From JAPOQD01 sp964620555 (GTDB lineage Bacteria > Pseudomonadota > Gammaproteobacteria > Pseudomonadales > Halieaceae), in assembly GCA_964620555.1 (NCBI GenBank), contig CAZUGZ010000048.1, forward strand, positions 1 through 14,010: a stretch of 14,010 nucleotides of DNA, read 5' to 3'. Under the pieces are notes generated by a model, which worked only from the letters and a program-made list of their open reading frames with translations, was not told the DNA's origin and ran no database searches. Shown piece by piece: positions 6,902 to 13,832 of the stretch. Made by a program: the position numbers and the translations under genes. The stretch's first letter is position 1. Every line of letters begins with the position of its first letter.

Positions 6902-7843
6902 ATGAGCAAAAAAGAGCCGCTTCGCATTGCCACCCGCGCCAGCCCGCTGGCGCTGTGGCAGGCGCGGCACGTGGCGGAACGCCTGCGCGCCGTCCACCCG
7001 GGGCTGGCCGTGGAACTGCTGCCGCTGCGTTCCCGGGGGGACCAGTTGCAACAGACTCCGCTGACCAAACTGGGAGGCAAGGGCCTGTTCGTCAAGGAGT
7101 TGGAAACCGCGCTGCTGGAAAATCGGGCGGACCTGGCGGTGCATTCGATGAAAGACGTGCCGATGGAATTTCCAGCGGGACTGGAGCTGGGGGCAATCTG
7201 TGAGCGCGAAGATCCCCGCGATGCCCTCTTGAGCCACCGCTTTTCCGGCCTGGACGCGCTGCCCCCCGGCAGTGTCGTCGGCACTTCCAGCTTGCGCCGC
7301 GAATGCCAGTTGCGGGCCCTGCGCCCCGACCTCGAAGTGCGGTTCCTGCGCGGCAACGTCAATACCCGGTTGCAGCAACTCGACCGGCATCGCTACGACG
7401 CCATTATCCTGGCGGTGGCGGGTCTGCAGCGGCTGGGTCTGGCCGAACGCATCACCGAGTGCCTGCCAACGGAAACGTCGCTTCCCGCCGCCGGTCAGGG
7501 CGCGTTGGGGATCGAATTGCGCAGTGGCGATGAGTACAGCGCGGCCCTGATTGCGCCATTGAACCACGAGCCCAGCAACGTCTGCGTGAGCGCGGAGCGG
7601 GCCCTGGTGCGGCGCCTGCAAGGGAGCTGTCAGGTGCCCATTGCCAGCTTTGCCGAGATCGACCGGCAGCGGCGACCCCAGGAGATCCACTTGCGCGGCC
7701 TGGTGGGGCGCGCCGACGGCAGCGAATTCTGCCGTGCCCAGGGCCGTGCCCGGCGGCAGCGGGCGGAAGAACTGGGAGTGGAAGTCGCCGATGCCCTGTT
7801 GGCCCAGGGGGCGGGCGAGATCCTGGCCGCCGCCGATGGCTGA
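6902..7843 (+). CDS. hemC: Hydroxymethylbilane synthase (porphobilinogen deaminase)
   Basis: HemC polymerises four porphobilinogens to hydroxymethylbilane, using a self-assembled dipyrromethane cofactor. The 313-residue protein has the start RIATRASPLALWQA (8-21), the GGKGLFVKELE block (58-68), catalytic Asp85 in HSMKDVP, the substrate-binding arginine stretch GTSSLRR (127-133) and LRGNVNTRL (149-157), and the cofactor-anchoring Cys243 in GSCQVPI. I chose ATG 6902 because it aligns with the family start; an in-frame ATG at 6860 would add 14 residues without similarity and lies close to the predicted transcription start. The ribosome-binding site is weak. The gene overlaps hemD by 8 bp, so the two are co-translated, as in the usual hemCD operon. 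Confidence 0.97.
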   Translation: MSKKEPLRIATRASPLALWQARHVAERLRAVHPGLAVELLPLRSRGDQLQQTPLTKLGGKGLFVKELETALLENRADLAVHSMKDVPMEFPAGLELGAICEREDPRDALLSHRFSGLDALPPGSVVGTSSLRRECQLRALRPDLEVRFLRGNVNTRLQQLDRHRYDAIILAVAGLQRLGLAERITECLPTETSLPAAGQGALGIELRSGDEYSAALIAPLNHEPSNVCVSAERALVRRLQGSCQVPIASFAEIDRQRRPQEIHLRGLVGRADGSEFCRAQGRARRQRAEELGVEVADALLAQGAGEILAAADG

Positions 7844-8597
7844 GAGGACGGTATTGGTCACGCGTCCCGCCGGGCAGGCGCAGGCCCTGTGCGACGCTCT
7901 GCGCGAGCTCGGCTGGCAGCCCGTCCACCAGCCCATGCTGGTGATCGAAAGCCACCCGCAGCCGCGCGCCGAACAGCGTCGCCAGGTGATGGATCTCGAC
8001 CAGTACCAGCACGTTATCTTTATCAGCGGCAACGCCGTCATCTGCGGCATGAACTGGATAGAACAGTTCTGGCCGCAACTTCCCCACGGGCTCAACTGGT
8101 ATGCGGTGGGCAGCAGCAGTGCCCAGCAGTTGCGCAGCTACGGGGTGGCGGCACAATGGCCGCGGCAGATGGAAAGTGAAGGCCTGCTGGCATTGCCGAG
8201 CCTGCGCTCGCCGCGCGGTGAACGGGTGTTGCTGGTAACCGGTGAGGGAGGGCGCAACCGCTTGCAGCAGGGGCTGCAGGAGCGCGGCGCCAGGGTCGAT
8301 CTGCTGCGCGTCTATCGGCGCCTGCCGCCGGCCCTGACCCCGCTGCAACTGCAGCAACTGTTCGAGCAGCAAAATTTTGCCGCGCTGTTGATCAGCAGTG
8401 GCGAAGGCTTGACCAATATGACTGCCCTGCTGGGTCGGCGAGCCGTAGAGCTGGTCGCCGACAGCCTGCTGGTGCTGCCCAGCCAGCGGGTGGCTGAACT
8501 GGCCGCCGAGTGCGGTTTCCCGCATCTGGCAGTCAGTGACAACGCCACCGACCAGGCAATGTTGCGTTGTCTGCGCGAGAGCAACCTGTCGAAATGA
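7836..8597 (+). CDS. hemD: Uroporphyrinogen-III synthase
   Basis: HemD closes hydroxymethylbilane with inversion of ring D to give uroporphyrinogen III, the branch point to haem, sirohaem and cobalamin. The family is poorly conserved, but the 253-residue protein has its marks: VLVTRPAGQAQAL at 6-18, FISGNAV at 62-68, SEGLLAL at 114-120, LLVTGEGGRNRL at 132-143 with VYRR near 159-162, and SSGEGLTN at 187-194. Two Rossmann-like lobes with a crossover fit this layout. The ATG lies 8 bp inside the end of hemC. In many gammaproteobacteria hemX and hemY follow directly; here neither does, and a 174-bp spacer leads into unrelated minus-strand genes. The last codons form one arm of an inverted repeat. 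Confidence 0.93.
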   Translation: MAERTVLVTRPAGQAQALCDALRELGWQPVHQPMLVIESHPQPRAEQRRQVMDLDQYQHVIFISGNAVICGMNWIEQFWPQLPHGLNWYAVGSSSAQQLRSYGVAAQWPRQMESEGLLALPSLRSPRGERVLLVTGEGGRNRLQQGLQERGARVDLLRVYRRLPPALTPLQLQQLFEQQNFAALLISSGEGLTNMTALLGRRAVELVADSLLVLPSQRVAELAAECGFPHLAVSDNATDQAMLRCLRESNLSK

Positions 8598-8648
8598 CCT
8601 GCTTCGCTAGGCCAGTGATGAACCAAGAACCGGCCCAACAGGTTGCTC
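8579..8648. repeat. Perfect 11-bp inverted repeat across the hemD stop
   Basis: GAGCAACCTGT (8579-8589), inside the last hemD codons, is repeated in inverse orientation as ACAGGTTGCTC (8638-8648), with 48 bases between the arms. No T-run follows, so it is not a typical intrinsic terminator. It could fold in hemD mRNA, protect its 3' end, or mark an old rearrangement border. Confidence 0.6.
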
Positions 8649-8771
8649 GTCTGCTTTCTCTGCAGATCGAACTGGAAGGAAAATTCACCACCGGAGATCG
8701 AGACCGAGTTCGGCAGCGTCCTTTGCGGTTGGTGCGTGGGTGAACCATGGAACTGAAGGGTTTGGGGCGAC
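8598..8771. other. Spacer between hemD and the accessory module; short open frame 8618-8743
   Basis: This 174-bp stretch holds no recognised gene. It contains one arm of the 11-bp inverted repeat described for hemD. A plus-strand frame from ATG 8618 to TGA 8743 encodes 41 residues starting MNQEPAQQVARLLSLQIELE; it has no clear ribosome-binding site and I recognise no family, so I do not call it a gene. A perfect 11-bp palindrome CGACTCAGTCG (8768-8778) overlaps the end of the next gene. Neither strand shows a G/C stem followed by a T-run. The spacer may be what remains where hemX/hemY were lost or displaced. Confidence 0.4.
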
Positions 8772-9188
8772 TCAGTCGGTGGCCTTGTCGGTCAGCGGCA
8801 AATCCTGTTCCCACACTATGTTGAGATAGCGCCGTCGATATTTGCACAGTCCGTCGACGCGGACGATTTCGTCGTCGTAGCGAATGCCCATCTCCAGTTT
8901 GCGCCGCACTCCCTCCAACTCGTAGATATGGGAGGCAACACAATAGGTCTGGCCCCGGTAGTCGTCACCCTGCCACTCTCCCAGTTGGTTGCCGACCATG
9001 TGCAGGGTGCCGCTGAAGCCATGCAGGGCCTGCAACTGTTGACGAAATTCAGCCAGACCATGGGATTCGAATTGCGGGCTTGCCACCACCGCGTCCTCGG
9101 TAAAAATGGTTTCCAGTTGGTCGAAGTCCCGGTCGTCGATGATGCGGGCGTATTGCAGCGCCAGTTGTTGCACGGGGTCGGTTGACAT
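8772..9188 (-). CDS. NTF2-like / SnoaL-like family protein
   Basis: The 138-residue protein has the length and layout of the cone-shaped NTF2-like fold (SnoaL, steroid isomerase, scytalone dehydratase relatives). The first helices read QLALQYARIIDDRDFDQLETIFTEDAVV (8-35), the standard opening of the SnoaL_4-type group, and a TLHMVGN strand (61-67) carries the histidine usually placed in the pocket. These proteins can be isomerases, dehydratases, hydrolases or small-molecule binders; the reaction here is unknown. The ATG is preceded by AGGAG at seven bases, one of the best ribosome-binding sites of the window. It is the last gene of a minus-strand unit with an SDR and the stump of an enoyl-CoA hydratase, 26 bp after the stump's stop. 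Context suggests work on an intermediate of the same catabolic pathway. Confidence 0.8.
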   Translation of the reverse strand: MSTDPVQQLALQYARIIDDRDFDQLETIFTEDAVVASPQFESHGLAEFRQQLQALHGFSGTLHMVGNQLGEWQGDDYRGQTYCVASHIYELEGVRRKLEMGIRYDDEIVRVDGLCKYRRRYLNIVWEQDLPLTDKATD

Positions 9189-9214
9189 ACTGCGTCTCCT
9201 CGGGGGGTGAGTGG

Positions 9215-9301
9215 TTAGCGCGACAGGGCGTTCATGGCTGCCGGGCGATTCAGGGTGAGGATGGCGTAACCGGTGCGTTTTTCCGTGATCACCAGGCTCA
9301 T
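9215..9301 (-). pseudogene. N-terminal stump of an enoyl-CoA hydratase/isomerase gene
   Basis: This 28-codon frame reads MSLVITEKRTGYAILTLNRP followed by AAMNALSR and a TAA stop. That is the first beta-strand and the LNRPxAMNAL block found at the N-terminus of nearly every crotonase-superfamily protein, which are normally about 250-270 residues long. The ATG overlaps the SDR stop as ATGA (9298-9301), the normal coupling of an operon gene, and GGAGCGG lies 6-12 bases upstream. Nothing of the remaining crotonase, including the oxyanion-hole segments, follows in any frame before the NTF2-like gene. I infer an internal deletion that removed about 90 percent of the gene. Translation of a 28-residue peptide is possible but a function is unlikely. 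Confidence 0.75.
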
Positions 9302-10137
9302 GTTGCCGCTCCCAGCAGGCTTGGCGCCTGCAACAGATCGAGTTCTTTGGCGATGGCCGGCGCGTGCAGGATCTGGTCGGCCAGCCATTGCGGGCGCGCC
9401 CCATGTTGGGCCAGCCAGGCCACCACGGCGGCGATGGCAGCCGGGGTACAGGTTTTGAACCGCGCCGATATCTCGGCATCGAAACCGGAGGATTTCATCA
9501 CTTCGGTCACCACCGTGCCCGGCTCCATGTTGTAGACCCGCAGCAGCGGATGCTCCACTCGCAGGGCTCCCGCCATGCGCCCCAGGGCAGCCTTGGAAGA
9601 GGAGTAGGCGAAGCCCCAGCCGCCGCGATCGGCAGGTGCGAAGGGGGCGTTGTAGGCAGCGAAGGACAACATGTTGATAATCAGGCCGCCGCCGGCCGCT
9701 TCCATGGCGGGCACGAACTCCCGGACCAGGGCCAGGGGGGTAGAGACGTTGCCCTGGTAAATGGCCTGCAATTGTTCCCGGGTGACTTCCATCAAGCGCG
9801 CCTGGTTGCCGACCCCCTGGTACACCGCGTTGTTGAACAGCAGGTCGATTCGGCCAAAGTGTTCCAGGGTGGCTTTGGCGCAGTCGATCATGGCCGCTTC
9901 GTCGAGAATATCCGCCGCCAGGCACAGGGCCTCGCCACCCATCGCCTCCACCGCCGCGGCAGTCGCCTGCAGGCTGCCGGGCAGCGGGCTGCTCTGGCCC
10001 ATGTGGTCGTGACTTTCGCCGTCGTGGCGGGTGCGCGCACTGATGGCGACTCGATAACCGACCCTGGCCAGCGCCACCGCCGATTCCGCGCCGATGCCAC
10101 GGCTGGCGCCGCTGATAAAGGCCACTTTGCCAGTCAT
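9298..10137 (-). CDS. Short-chain dehydrogenase/reductase (SDR)
   Basis: This 279-residue classical SDR has the glycine motif GASRGIG (10-16), NNA at 102-104, Asn130, Ser158 in NMLSF and the catalytic YSSSK (Tyr178, Lys182). Arg35/Arg37 after the second strand (AISARTR) suggest NADP(H). An insertion at about 38-57 (ESHDHMGQSSPLPGSL) before the helix is typical of the subgroup with a longer segment seen in many actinobacterial and lipid-related SDRs. Substrate is probably a secondary alcohol or ketone, perhaps a CoA-bound hydroxyacyl group given the crotonase stump behind it. ATG 10137 gives a normal SDR start; its ribosome-binding site is weak. It is the first gene of the minus-strand unit and has a leader of nearly 100 nt from the predicted promoter at 10240-10268. 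Confidence 0.88.
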   Translation of the reverse strand: MTGKVAFISGASRGIGAESAVALARVGYRVAISARTRHDGESHDHMGQSSPLPGSLQATAAAVEAMGGEALCLAADILDEAAMIDCAKATLEHFGRIDLLFNNAVYQGVGNQARLMEVTREQLQAIYQGNVSTPLALVREFVPAMEAAGGGLIINMLSFAAYNAPFAPADRGGWGFAYSSSKAALGRMAGALRVEHPLLRVYNMEPGTVVTEVMKSSGFDAEISARFKTCTPAAIAAVVAWLAQHGARPQWLADQILHAPAIAKELDLLQAPSLLGAAT

Positions 10138-10208
10138 GGAAAGTCGCGGGTCAACGGCATCGGAATCCGACCAATGCGATGATTCAGGGTTTTGGTCACG
10201 GCGGGCGG

Positions 10209-10238
10209 TTAGAACAAGTGGATGGAATTCGCTACACT
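10209..10238 (+). promoter_or_regulatory. Weak candidate promoter of the LLM-SDR unit
   Basis: A TACACT box (10233-10238) resembles a -10, with only a poor -35 (TTAGAA, 10209-10214, 18-bp spacer). The box overlaps the left arm of the palindrome at 10236-10248. A weak promoter with an adjoining dyad may depend on a regulator. The leader to the ATG at 10359 would be about 115 nt. Confidence 0.35.
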
Positions 10239-10248
10239 GATTATCAGT
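10236..10248. promoter_or_regulatory. 13-bp perfect palindrome, candidate operator
   Basis: ACTGAT-T-ATCAGT is a perfect dyad with a single central base. It overlaps the minus-strand -10 (10240-10245) fully and the plus-strand -10 (10233-10238) partly, so a protein bound there could shut off both divergent units. The size is in the range of TetR- or MarR-type half-site pairs; no regulator gene is in the window. Confidence 0.5.
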
Positions 10249-10268
10249 CCGGTCGTTTCCATGGTCAA
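10240..10268 (-). promoter_or_regulatory. Sigma70 promoter of the SDR / NTF2-like unit
   Basis: On the minus strand TTGACC (10268-10263) and GATAAT (10245-10240) are separated by exactly 17 bp; each box matches consensus at five of six positions. Predicted start is near 10233, some 95 bases before the SDR ATG at 10137. This is among the strongest promoter matches in the window. Confidence 0.6.
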
Positions 10269-10358
10269 CAGGAGCCCCCGTTTCCGGCTCCATTCGCGGC
10301 TGCCTCTGCAGCAGAAGGTCTTTTGGAAACAAAACGGTCAGGTCAGGGAGTTACCGCC

Positions 10359-11384
10359 ATGTTCCAGGTATTTGCCACCTGCCCCGAGACCATGGGCGCA
10401 GCGGCGGTCGGCCCTCATGCCCGGCGCGTCGAAGCCATGGGCTACGACGGACTGCTGGTTCCGGATGCCCTGCACGATGGCCTGCTGCTGGCCGCCATGG
10501 CCCTGCGGGCGACCCGGCGGCTGGTGGTGGCAACCGGTGTGCTGCTGGCCTTTCCCCGCAGCCCCATGACCACTGCGATAGCTGCCTGGGATCTGCAACA
10601 GATGTCGGCGGGCCGCTTCGAACTGGGACTCGGCACCCAGATCAAGGCCAATATCGAAAAGCGCTACGCGGCCCACTGGGGCTCGCCGGTACCCCAGTTG
10701 CGGGAGTACATGCAGGCCCTGCGCGCCATTTTCAACAGTTTCCAGACCGCCGCGCCGCTCAACTTCGAGGGCCGGCACTACCGCCTGACCCGGTTACAGC
10801 CCTTTTTCAATCCCGGCCCCATCGAACACCCGGATCTGCCCATCCTGGCGGGCGCGGTGGGCCCGGATATGACCAGGATGGTGGGCCGCGTCGCCGATGG
10901 CATGATTACCCACCCCACCAACAGCGCGCCGGAGTACCTGCGCCAGGTTTGCCTGCCGCGGCTGCGTGACGGGTTCGCGCGGGCCGGGCACAATGGCCGG
11001 GACTTCAAGCTGCTGCTGGGACCGCTGGTCGCCACCGGCGGCAACGAGCAGGCGGTGCTTGACGAGTGGGAGAAACACCGGCAGATGCTGGGCTTTCTGT
11101 TCTCGACACCGGCCTACTGGCCCAGCCTGGAATTGTTTGGCTGGCACGACCGGGGCCGGCAGTTGCGGGACATGACCCGGGCCGGACAATGGGATGAGTT
11201 GGCGGCAGTGGTCACCGACGAGGTGCTGGAAAAAGTGGTGCCGCGCGGAACCTATGATGAAATTGCCGCGGTTCTCAAGGCCCGCTACGGGGGGCTGGCC
11301 GGGCGCCTGAGCTTCCCATTGCCCACCGACCCCGCCGACGATGAAAGGGTGGCGGATGTGGTGCGGCAACTGCGCGGTGACTGA
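10359..11384 (+). CDS. LLM-class flavin/F420-dependent oxidoreductase (MSMEG_2256-like)
   Basis: This 341-residue protein is a luciferase-like (beta/alpha)8 barrel oxidoreductase. The family pattern is seen in GYDGLLVPDALHD (28-40), the strand VATGVLLAFPRSPM (57-70), AWDLQQMSAGRFELGLGTQIKANIEKRYAAHW (76-107) and LPILAGAVGPDMTRMVGRVADGMITHP (160-186). The RFELGLGTQIKAHxxxRY arrangement with downstream REYMQALRAIFNSFQ matches, from memory, the F420-type subgroup named after MSMEG_2256. Whether the cofactor is F420 or FMN cannot be settled here. The ATG at 10359 has AGGGAG eight bases upstream. It is followed after 41 bp by a second SDR on the same strand and shares the divergent control region with the minus-strand unit, so a joint oxidative pathway is likely. 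Confidence 0.85.
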   Translation: MFQVFATCPETMGAAAVGPHARRVEAMGYDGLLVPDALHDGLLLAAMALRATRRLVVATGVLLAFPRSPMTTAIAAWDLQQMSAGRFELGLGTQIKANIEKRYAAHWGSPVPQLREYMQALRAIFNSFQTAAPLNFEGRHYRLTRLQPFFNPGPIEHPDLPILAGAVGPDMTRMVGRVADGMITHPTNSAPEYLRQVCLPRLRDGFARAGHNGRDFKLLLGPLVATGGNEQAVLDEWEKHRQMLGFLFSTPAYWPSLELFGWHDRGRQLRDMTRAGQWDELAAVVTDEVLEKVVPRGTYDEIAAVLKARYGGLAGRLSFPLPTDPADDERVADVVRQLRGD

Positions 11385-11425
11385 GGTTCGGCGGGCCGGC
11401 CGGTGCCCGGAAGGGGGATGTGCTC

Positions 11426-12169
11426 ATGTTTGATTTGAGCGGGAAAGTGGCACTGGTTACCGGTGCCGGGCGTGGCGTGGGCGCCGGTATTGCGCGGGCC
11501 CTCAGCAGTCAGGGGGCCGCTGTGGCGGTGAACGACTATTTTGCCGAGCGCGCCCAGGCGGTGGCCACCGAGCTGCGGGTTGGAACCGCCCGGGCACTGG
11601 CGGTACCCTTCGATGCCACCGACCTCACCGCGGTGGCAGCCGGCGTAGCCGACATCGGGGAGCAACTGGGGGCAGTGGATATCCTGGTGGCCAACGCCGG
11701 CATCCTGCCCCATGGCCAGACACTTACCCGATTTCTGGAGATGCAGCCCGCGGAGTGGGCAGCGCACATCGACAACAACCTCTACAGCACGCTGAATTGT
11801 GTTCACGCGGTCAGTCCGGATATGGTGGCTCGGGGCTGGGGGCGGATCATTGCCATCAGCTCGGACGCCGGCCGGGTGGGACATGAAGGCTCCTCCATCT
11901 ACGGCGCCGCCAAAGCCGGAATCGTCGGCCTGATCCGCTCGCTGGCCAGGGAATTCGGTCCTGCCGGCATCACCGCCAACGCCATCTCCCTGGGCCTGAT
12001 CAATACCGTTCCGGAAGAGTTTTCCCGAGGTCTCGAAAAGCACTACGCCACCGGCCGCATAGGCACCCCGGAGGACGCCGGCGCCGCCGCGGTCTACCTG
12101 GCCTCGGTGGAGGCCTCCTGGGTGAGTGGGCACTGCCTGGTGGTCAACGGCGCCTCCTACGGGGGTTGA
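11426..12169 (+). CDS. Short-chain dehydrogenase/reductase (SDR), FabG-like
   Basis: The 247-residue protein is a classical SDR with TGAGRGVG (12-19), Asp64 in the adenine pocket (FDATD), NAG (90-92), Asn118, Ser146 and YGAAK (Tyr159, Lys163). The acidic Asp37 at the end of the second strand (VNDYF) favours NAD(H), in contrast to the NADP-type residues of the other SDR in this module. It shows the C-terminal VYLASVEASWVSGHCLVVNGA block of the FabG/3-oxoacyl reductase-like group; the substrate could be a hydroxyacyl-CoA or an alcohol. I chose ATG 11426 over GTG 11420 because AAGGGGG (11411-11417) then has an ideal eight-base spacing. It forms a two-gene unit with the LLM oxidoreductase and converges with the monooxygenase gene 36 bp downstream. 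Confidence 0.9.
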   Translation: MFDLSGKVALVTGAGRGVGAGIARALSSQGAAVAVNDYFAERAQAVATELRVGTARALAVPFDATDLTAVAAGVADIGEQLGAVDILVANAGILPHGQTLTRFLEMQPAEWAAHIDNNLYSTLNCVHAVSPDMVARGWGRIIAISSDAGRVGHEGSSIYGAAKAGIVGLIRSLAREFGPAGITANAISLGLINTVPEEFSRGLEKHYATGRIGTPEDAGAAAVYLASVEASWVSGHCLVVNGASYGG

Positions 12170-12205
12170 CCGTTAGCGTGACCCGAGTTGGTGGGGGCCT
12201 GTGGA

Positions 12206-13663
12206 TCAATCGACTTGGTATTCGTGCAGACCGCTCTGTTGGTGCAGTTGCCGGTATTCCCTGAAACTGCCGGGAAACAGAAAGGGGGCGTGACCGGCGG
12301 CGTTGCGGTAATAGCTGTGGCAGTCACTGGAGCCCCATGAAAATCGCCCGAAGCGATCTGCCAACCAGTCATTGTATTGCTCAAAGACCTCTCGCTTGAC
12401 CTCCATCCTTCGCCCTCCGGCCTCCCGCAATTCCTCCAGCAGGCCGACGATGGTTTCGATGTTTCTCTCCGCGGTAATGAAATACGACACATTGAGCGCC
12501 ATGCCGTTGGGGCCGACGGCAAAGAAATAGTTGGGGAAATCCGGTACCGCGACCCCCTTGTGAGCCCTGGGATCATCGCCCATGCAGTCGGCGAGCGAGC
12601 GGCCACCGGCACCGACGACGTCTATGCGGTCGAAATCCAGAATTCGATAGCCGGTGCAGTAGATGATGACATCTGCATCGATGCTGCGCCCGTGTGCGGT
12701 GATCACTCCGCCGGGTGTGACCCGCTGCAGAGCGGAGGCAACCAGTTCGACGTTGTCGCGGGTCAACGCCGGGTAGAAATCATCGGATATCAGGCCGCGC
12801 TGGCAGCCGTAGCGCGTTGCCGGGATGAGTTCCTCCTGCAGTGCCGGGTCACTGACGGTGCGCCGGATGTAGCGCCGCACCATGTTCTCGAACTGACCCA
12901 TACGCTTGTGCCCATTGGTCACCGCGTAGTGCACCTGGCCCATCATCATGCGCTGCCGCATTCGGGTCAGGGCGATCAGAAAGGGGAAACGCCGCGCCCG
13001 CCGCCGCTGCCCCGGCGTGTAGAATTTCCTGCCCCTGGGCATGATCCAGTTGGCGGAACGCTGCAATACGGTCAGGTGACCGGCAATTCTGGCCACCTCG
13101 GGAACGATCTGCACGGCGCTGGCCGCCGAACCCACGATCACCACGCGTTTGCCGGTGAGTTCCACGTCGTGATTCCAACGGGTGCCGTGCCAGCTTTCTC
13201 CCTCGAACGAGTCCTTGCCCGGCACATCCGGATACAGCGGCGTGTGCTGGTTGCCCATGGCATTGATGACGACGTCAAATTCGTGGTTTTCGCCGCTGCC
13301 GGTATGCAGGCGCCAGGTCCCCCCAGCCCGGTAGTGGGCACTGACGATGCGGGTGTTCAGCGTGATGTGCGGAGTCAGCCCGAATTCCTCTGCGCAACGT
13401 GCCAGGTAGGCCTGGATTTCAGGCTGGCCGACAAAACTGGCGCTCCAGTCGGGATTGGGAGCGTACGAAAACGCGTAGGAGTGCGCCCAGACATCGCAGG
13501 CCAGGCCGGGATAGCTGTGCAGACGCCAGGTACCGCCCGGGGCGTCCAGTGCGTCAAATATGGTGAATTCGGTGAACCCTTTCCTCAGCAGCTCCCGTCC
13601 CGCGCCGATTCCCGCGGGTCCGGCGCCAATGATGGCGATGCGTAAGGTGTCAGTGTCCAGCAT
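12206..13663 (-). CDS. Flavin-containing monooxygenase, Baeyer-Villiger type
   Basis: This 485-residue protein binds FAD through GAGPAG (13-18) and carries the exact Baeyer-Villiger fingerprint FxGxxxHxxxW (Phe153, Gly155, His159, Trp163). The fragment GGTWRLHSYPGLACD (43-57) is typical of the cyclohexanone/phenylacetone monooxygenase group, and the C-terminal half has CTGYRILDFD (336-345) in the place of the ATG motif. The NADPH-binding loop reads GSAASA (178-183), where most relatives have GxGxxG/A. Such enzymes insert oxygen next to a ketone to give an ester or lactone. No signal peptide is visible. The ATG at 13663 has no clear Shine-Dalgarno sequence. It converges with the SDR and is transcribed on its own. 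Function as a ketone monooxygenase is likely; substrate is unknown. Confidence 0.88.
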   Translation of the reverse strand: MLDTDTLRIAIIGAGPAGIGAGRELLRKGFTEFTIFDALDAPGGTWRLHSYPGLACDVWAHSYAFSYAPNPDWSASFVGQPEIQAYLARCAEEFGLTPHITLNTRIVSAHYRAGGTWRLHTGSGENHEFDVVINAMGNQHTPLYPDVPGKDSFEGESWHGTRWNHDVELTGKRVVIVGSAASAVQIVPEVARIAGHLTVLQRSANWIMPRGRKFYTPGQRRRARRFPFLIALTRMRQRMMMGQVHYAVTNGHKRMGQFENMVRRYIRRTVSDPALQEELIPATRYGCQRGLISDDFYPALTRDNVELVASALQRVTPGGVITAHGRSIDADVIIYCTGYRILDFDRIDVVGAGGRSLADCMGDDPRAHKGVAVPDFPNYFFAVGPNGMALNVSYFITAERNIETIVGLLEELREAGGRRMEVKREVFEQYNDWLADRFGRFSWGSSDCHSYYRNAAGHAPFLFPGSFREYRQLHQQSGLHEYQVD

Positions 13664-13675
13664 GGGCTCATGCTA

Positions 13676-13694
13676 CCAAAATACGCCGTTTTGG
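13676..13694. promoter_or_regulatory. Inverted repeat directly upstream of the monooxygenase gene
   Basis: CCAAAA (13676-13681) and TTTTGG (13689-13694) are perfect inverted arms with seven bases between. The pair starts 12 bases before the monooxygenase ATG. A TATTTT on the minus strand (13683-13678), a possible poor -10, falls within it. The dyad may be an operator or an mRNA hairpin near the start codon. Confidence 0.35.
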
Positions 13695-13725
13695 CGCCAT
13701 TGCCGGCCTGACGGCAGGTGGATCA

Positions 13726-13809
13726 TTACAGTTCGGCCTCGTTGCCCGCCACGAAGGCGCGAAGCTGCTCCACGGTGCGTAGCCGCCGCGTCTGAATGTC
13801 CACAATCAT
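13726..13809 (-). pseudogene. Transposase N-terminal fragment
   Basis: The frame encodes 27 residues, MIVDIQTRRLRTVEQLRAFV followed by AGNEAEL, then TAA. The motif LRT-x-EQ-x-RAF-x-x-G-N-E is what I remember from the extreme N-terminus of a large group of rve-domain (DDE) transposases of about 400-500 residues. The HTH and DDE domains are absent: after the stop comes the upstream region of the monooxygenase gene. GGAG lies next to the ATG, or six bases before the in-frame GTG at codon 3. The break is probably a deletion associated with insertion of, or next to, the accessory module. Confidence 0.5.
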
Positions 13810-13830
13810 CTCCAAATGATGCAATGGACA
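13797..13830. repeat. Interrupted inverted repeat at the transposase start
   Basis: TGTCCA (13797-13802) and ATCAT (13805-13809) are mirrored by ATGAT (13816-13820) and TGGACA (13825-13830). The two nested stems are separated by unequal interruptions of two and four bases around a six-base loop. The structure covers the start codon and ribosome-binding region of the transposase fragment and could have limited its translation, a common device of IS elements. Confidence 0.45.
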
Positions 13831-13832
13831 CC

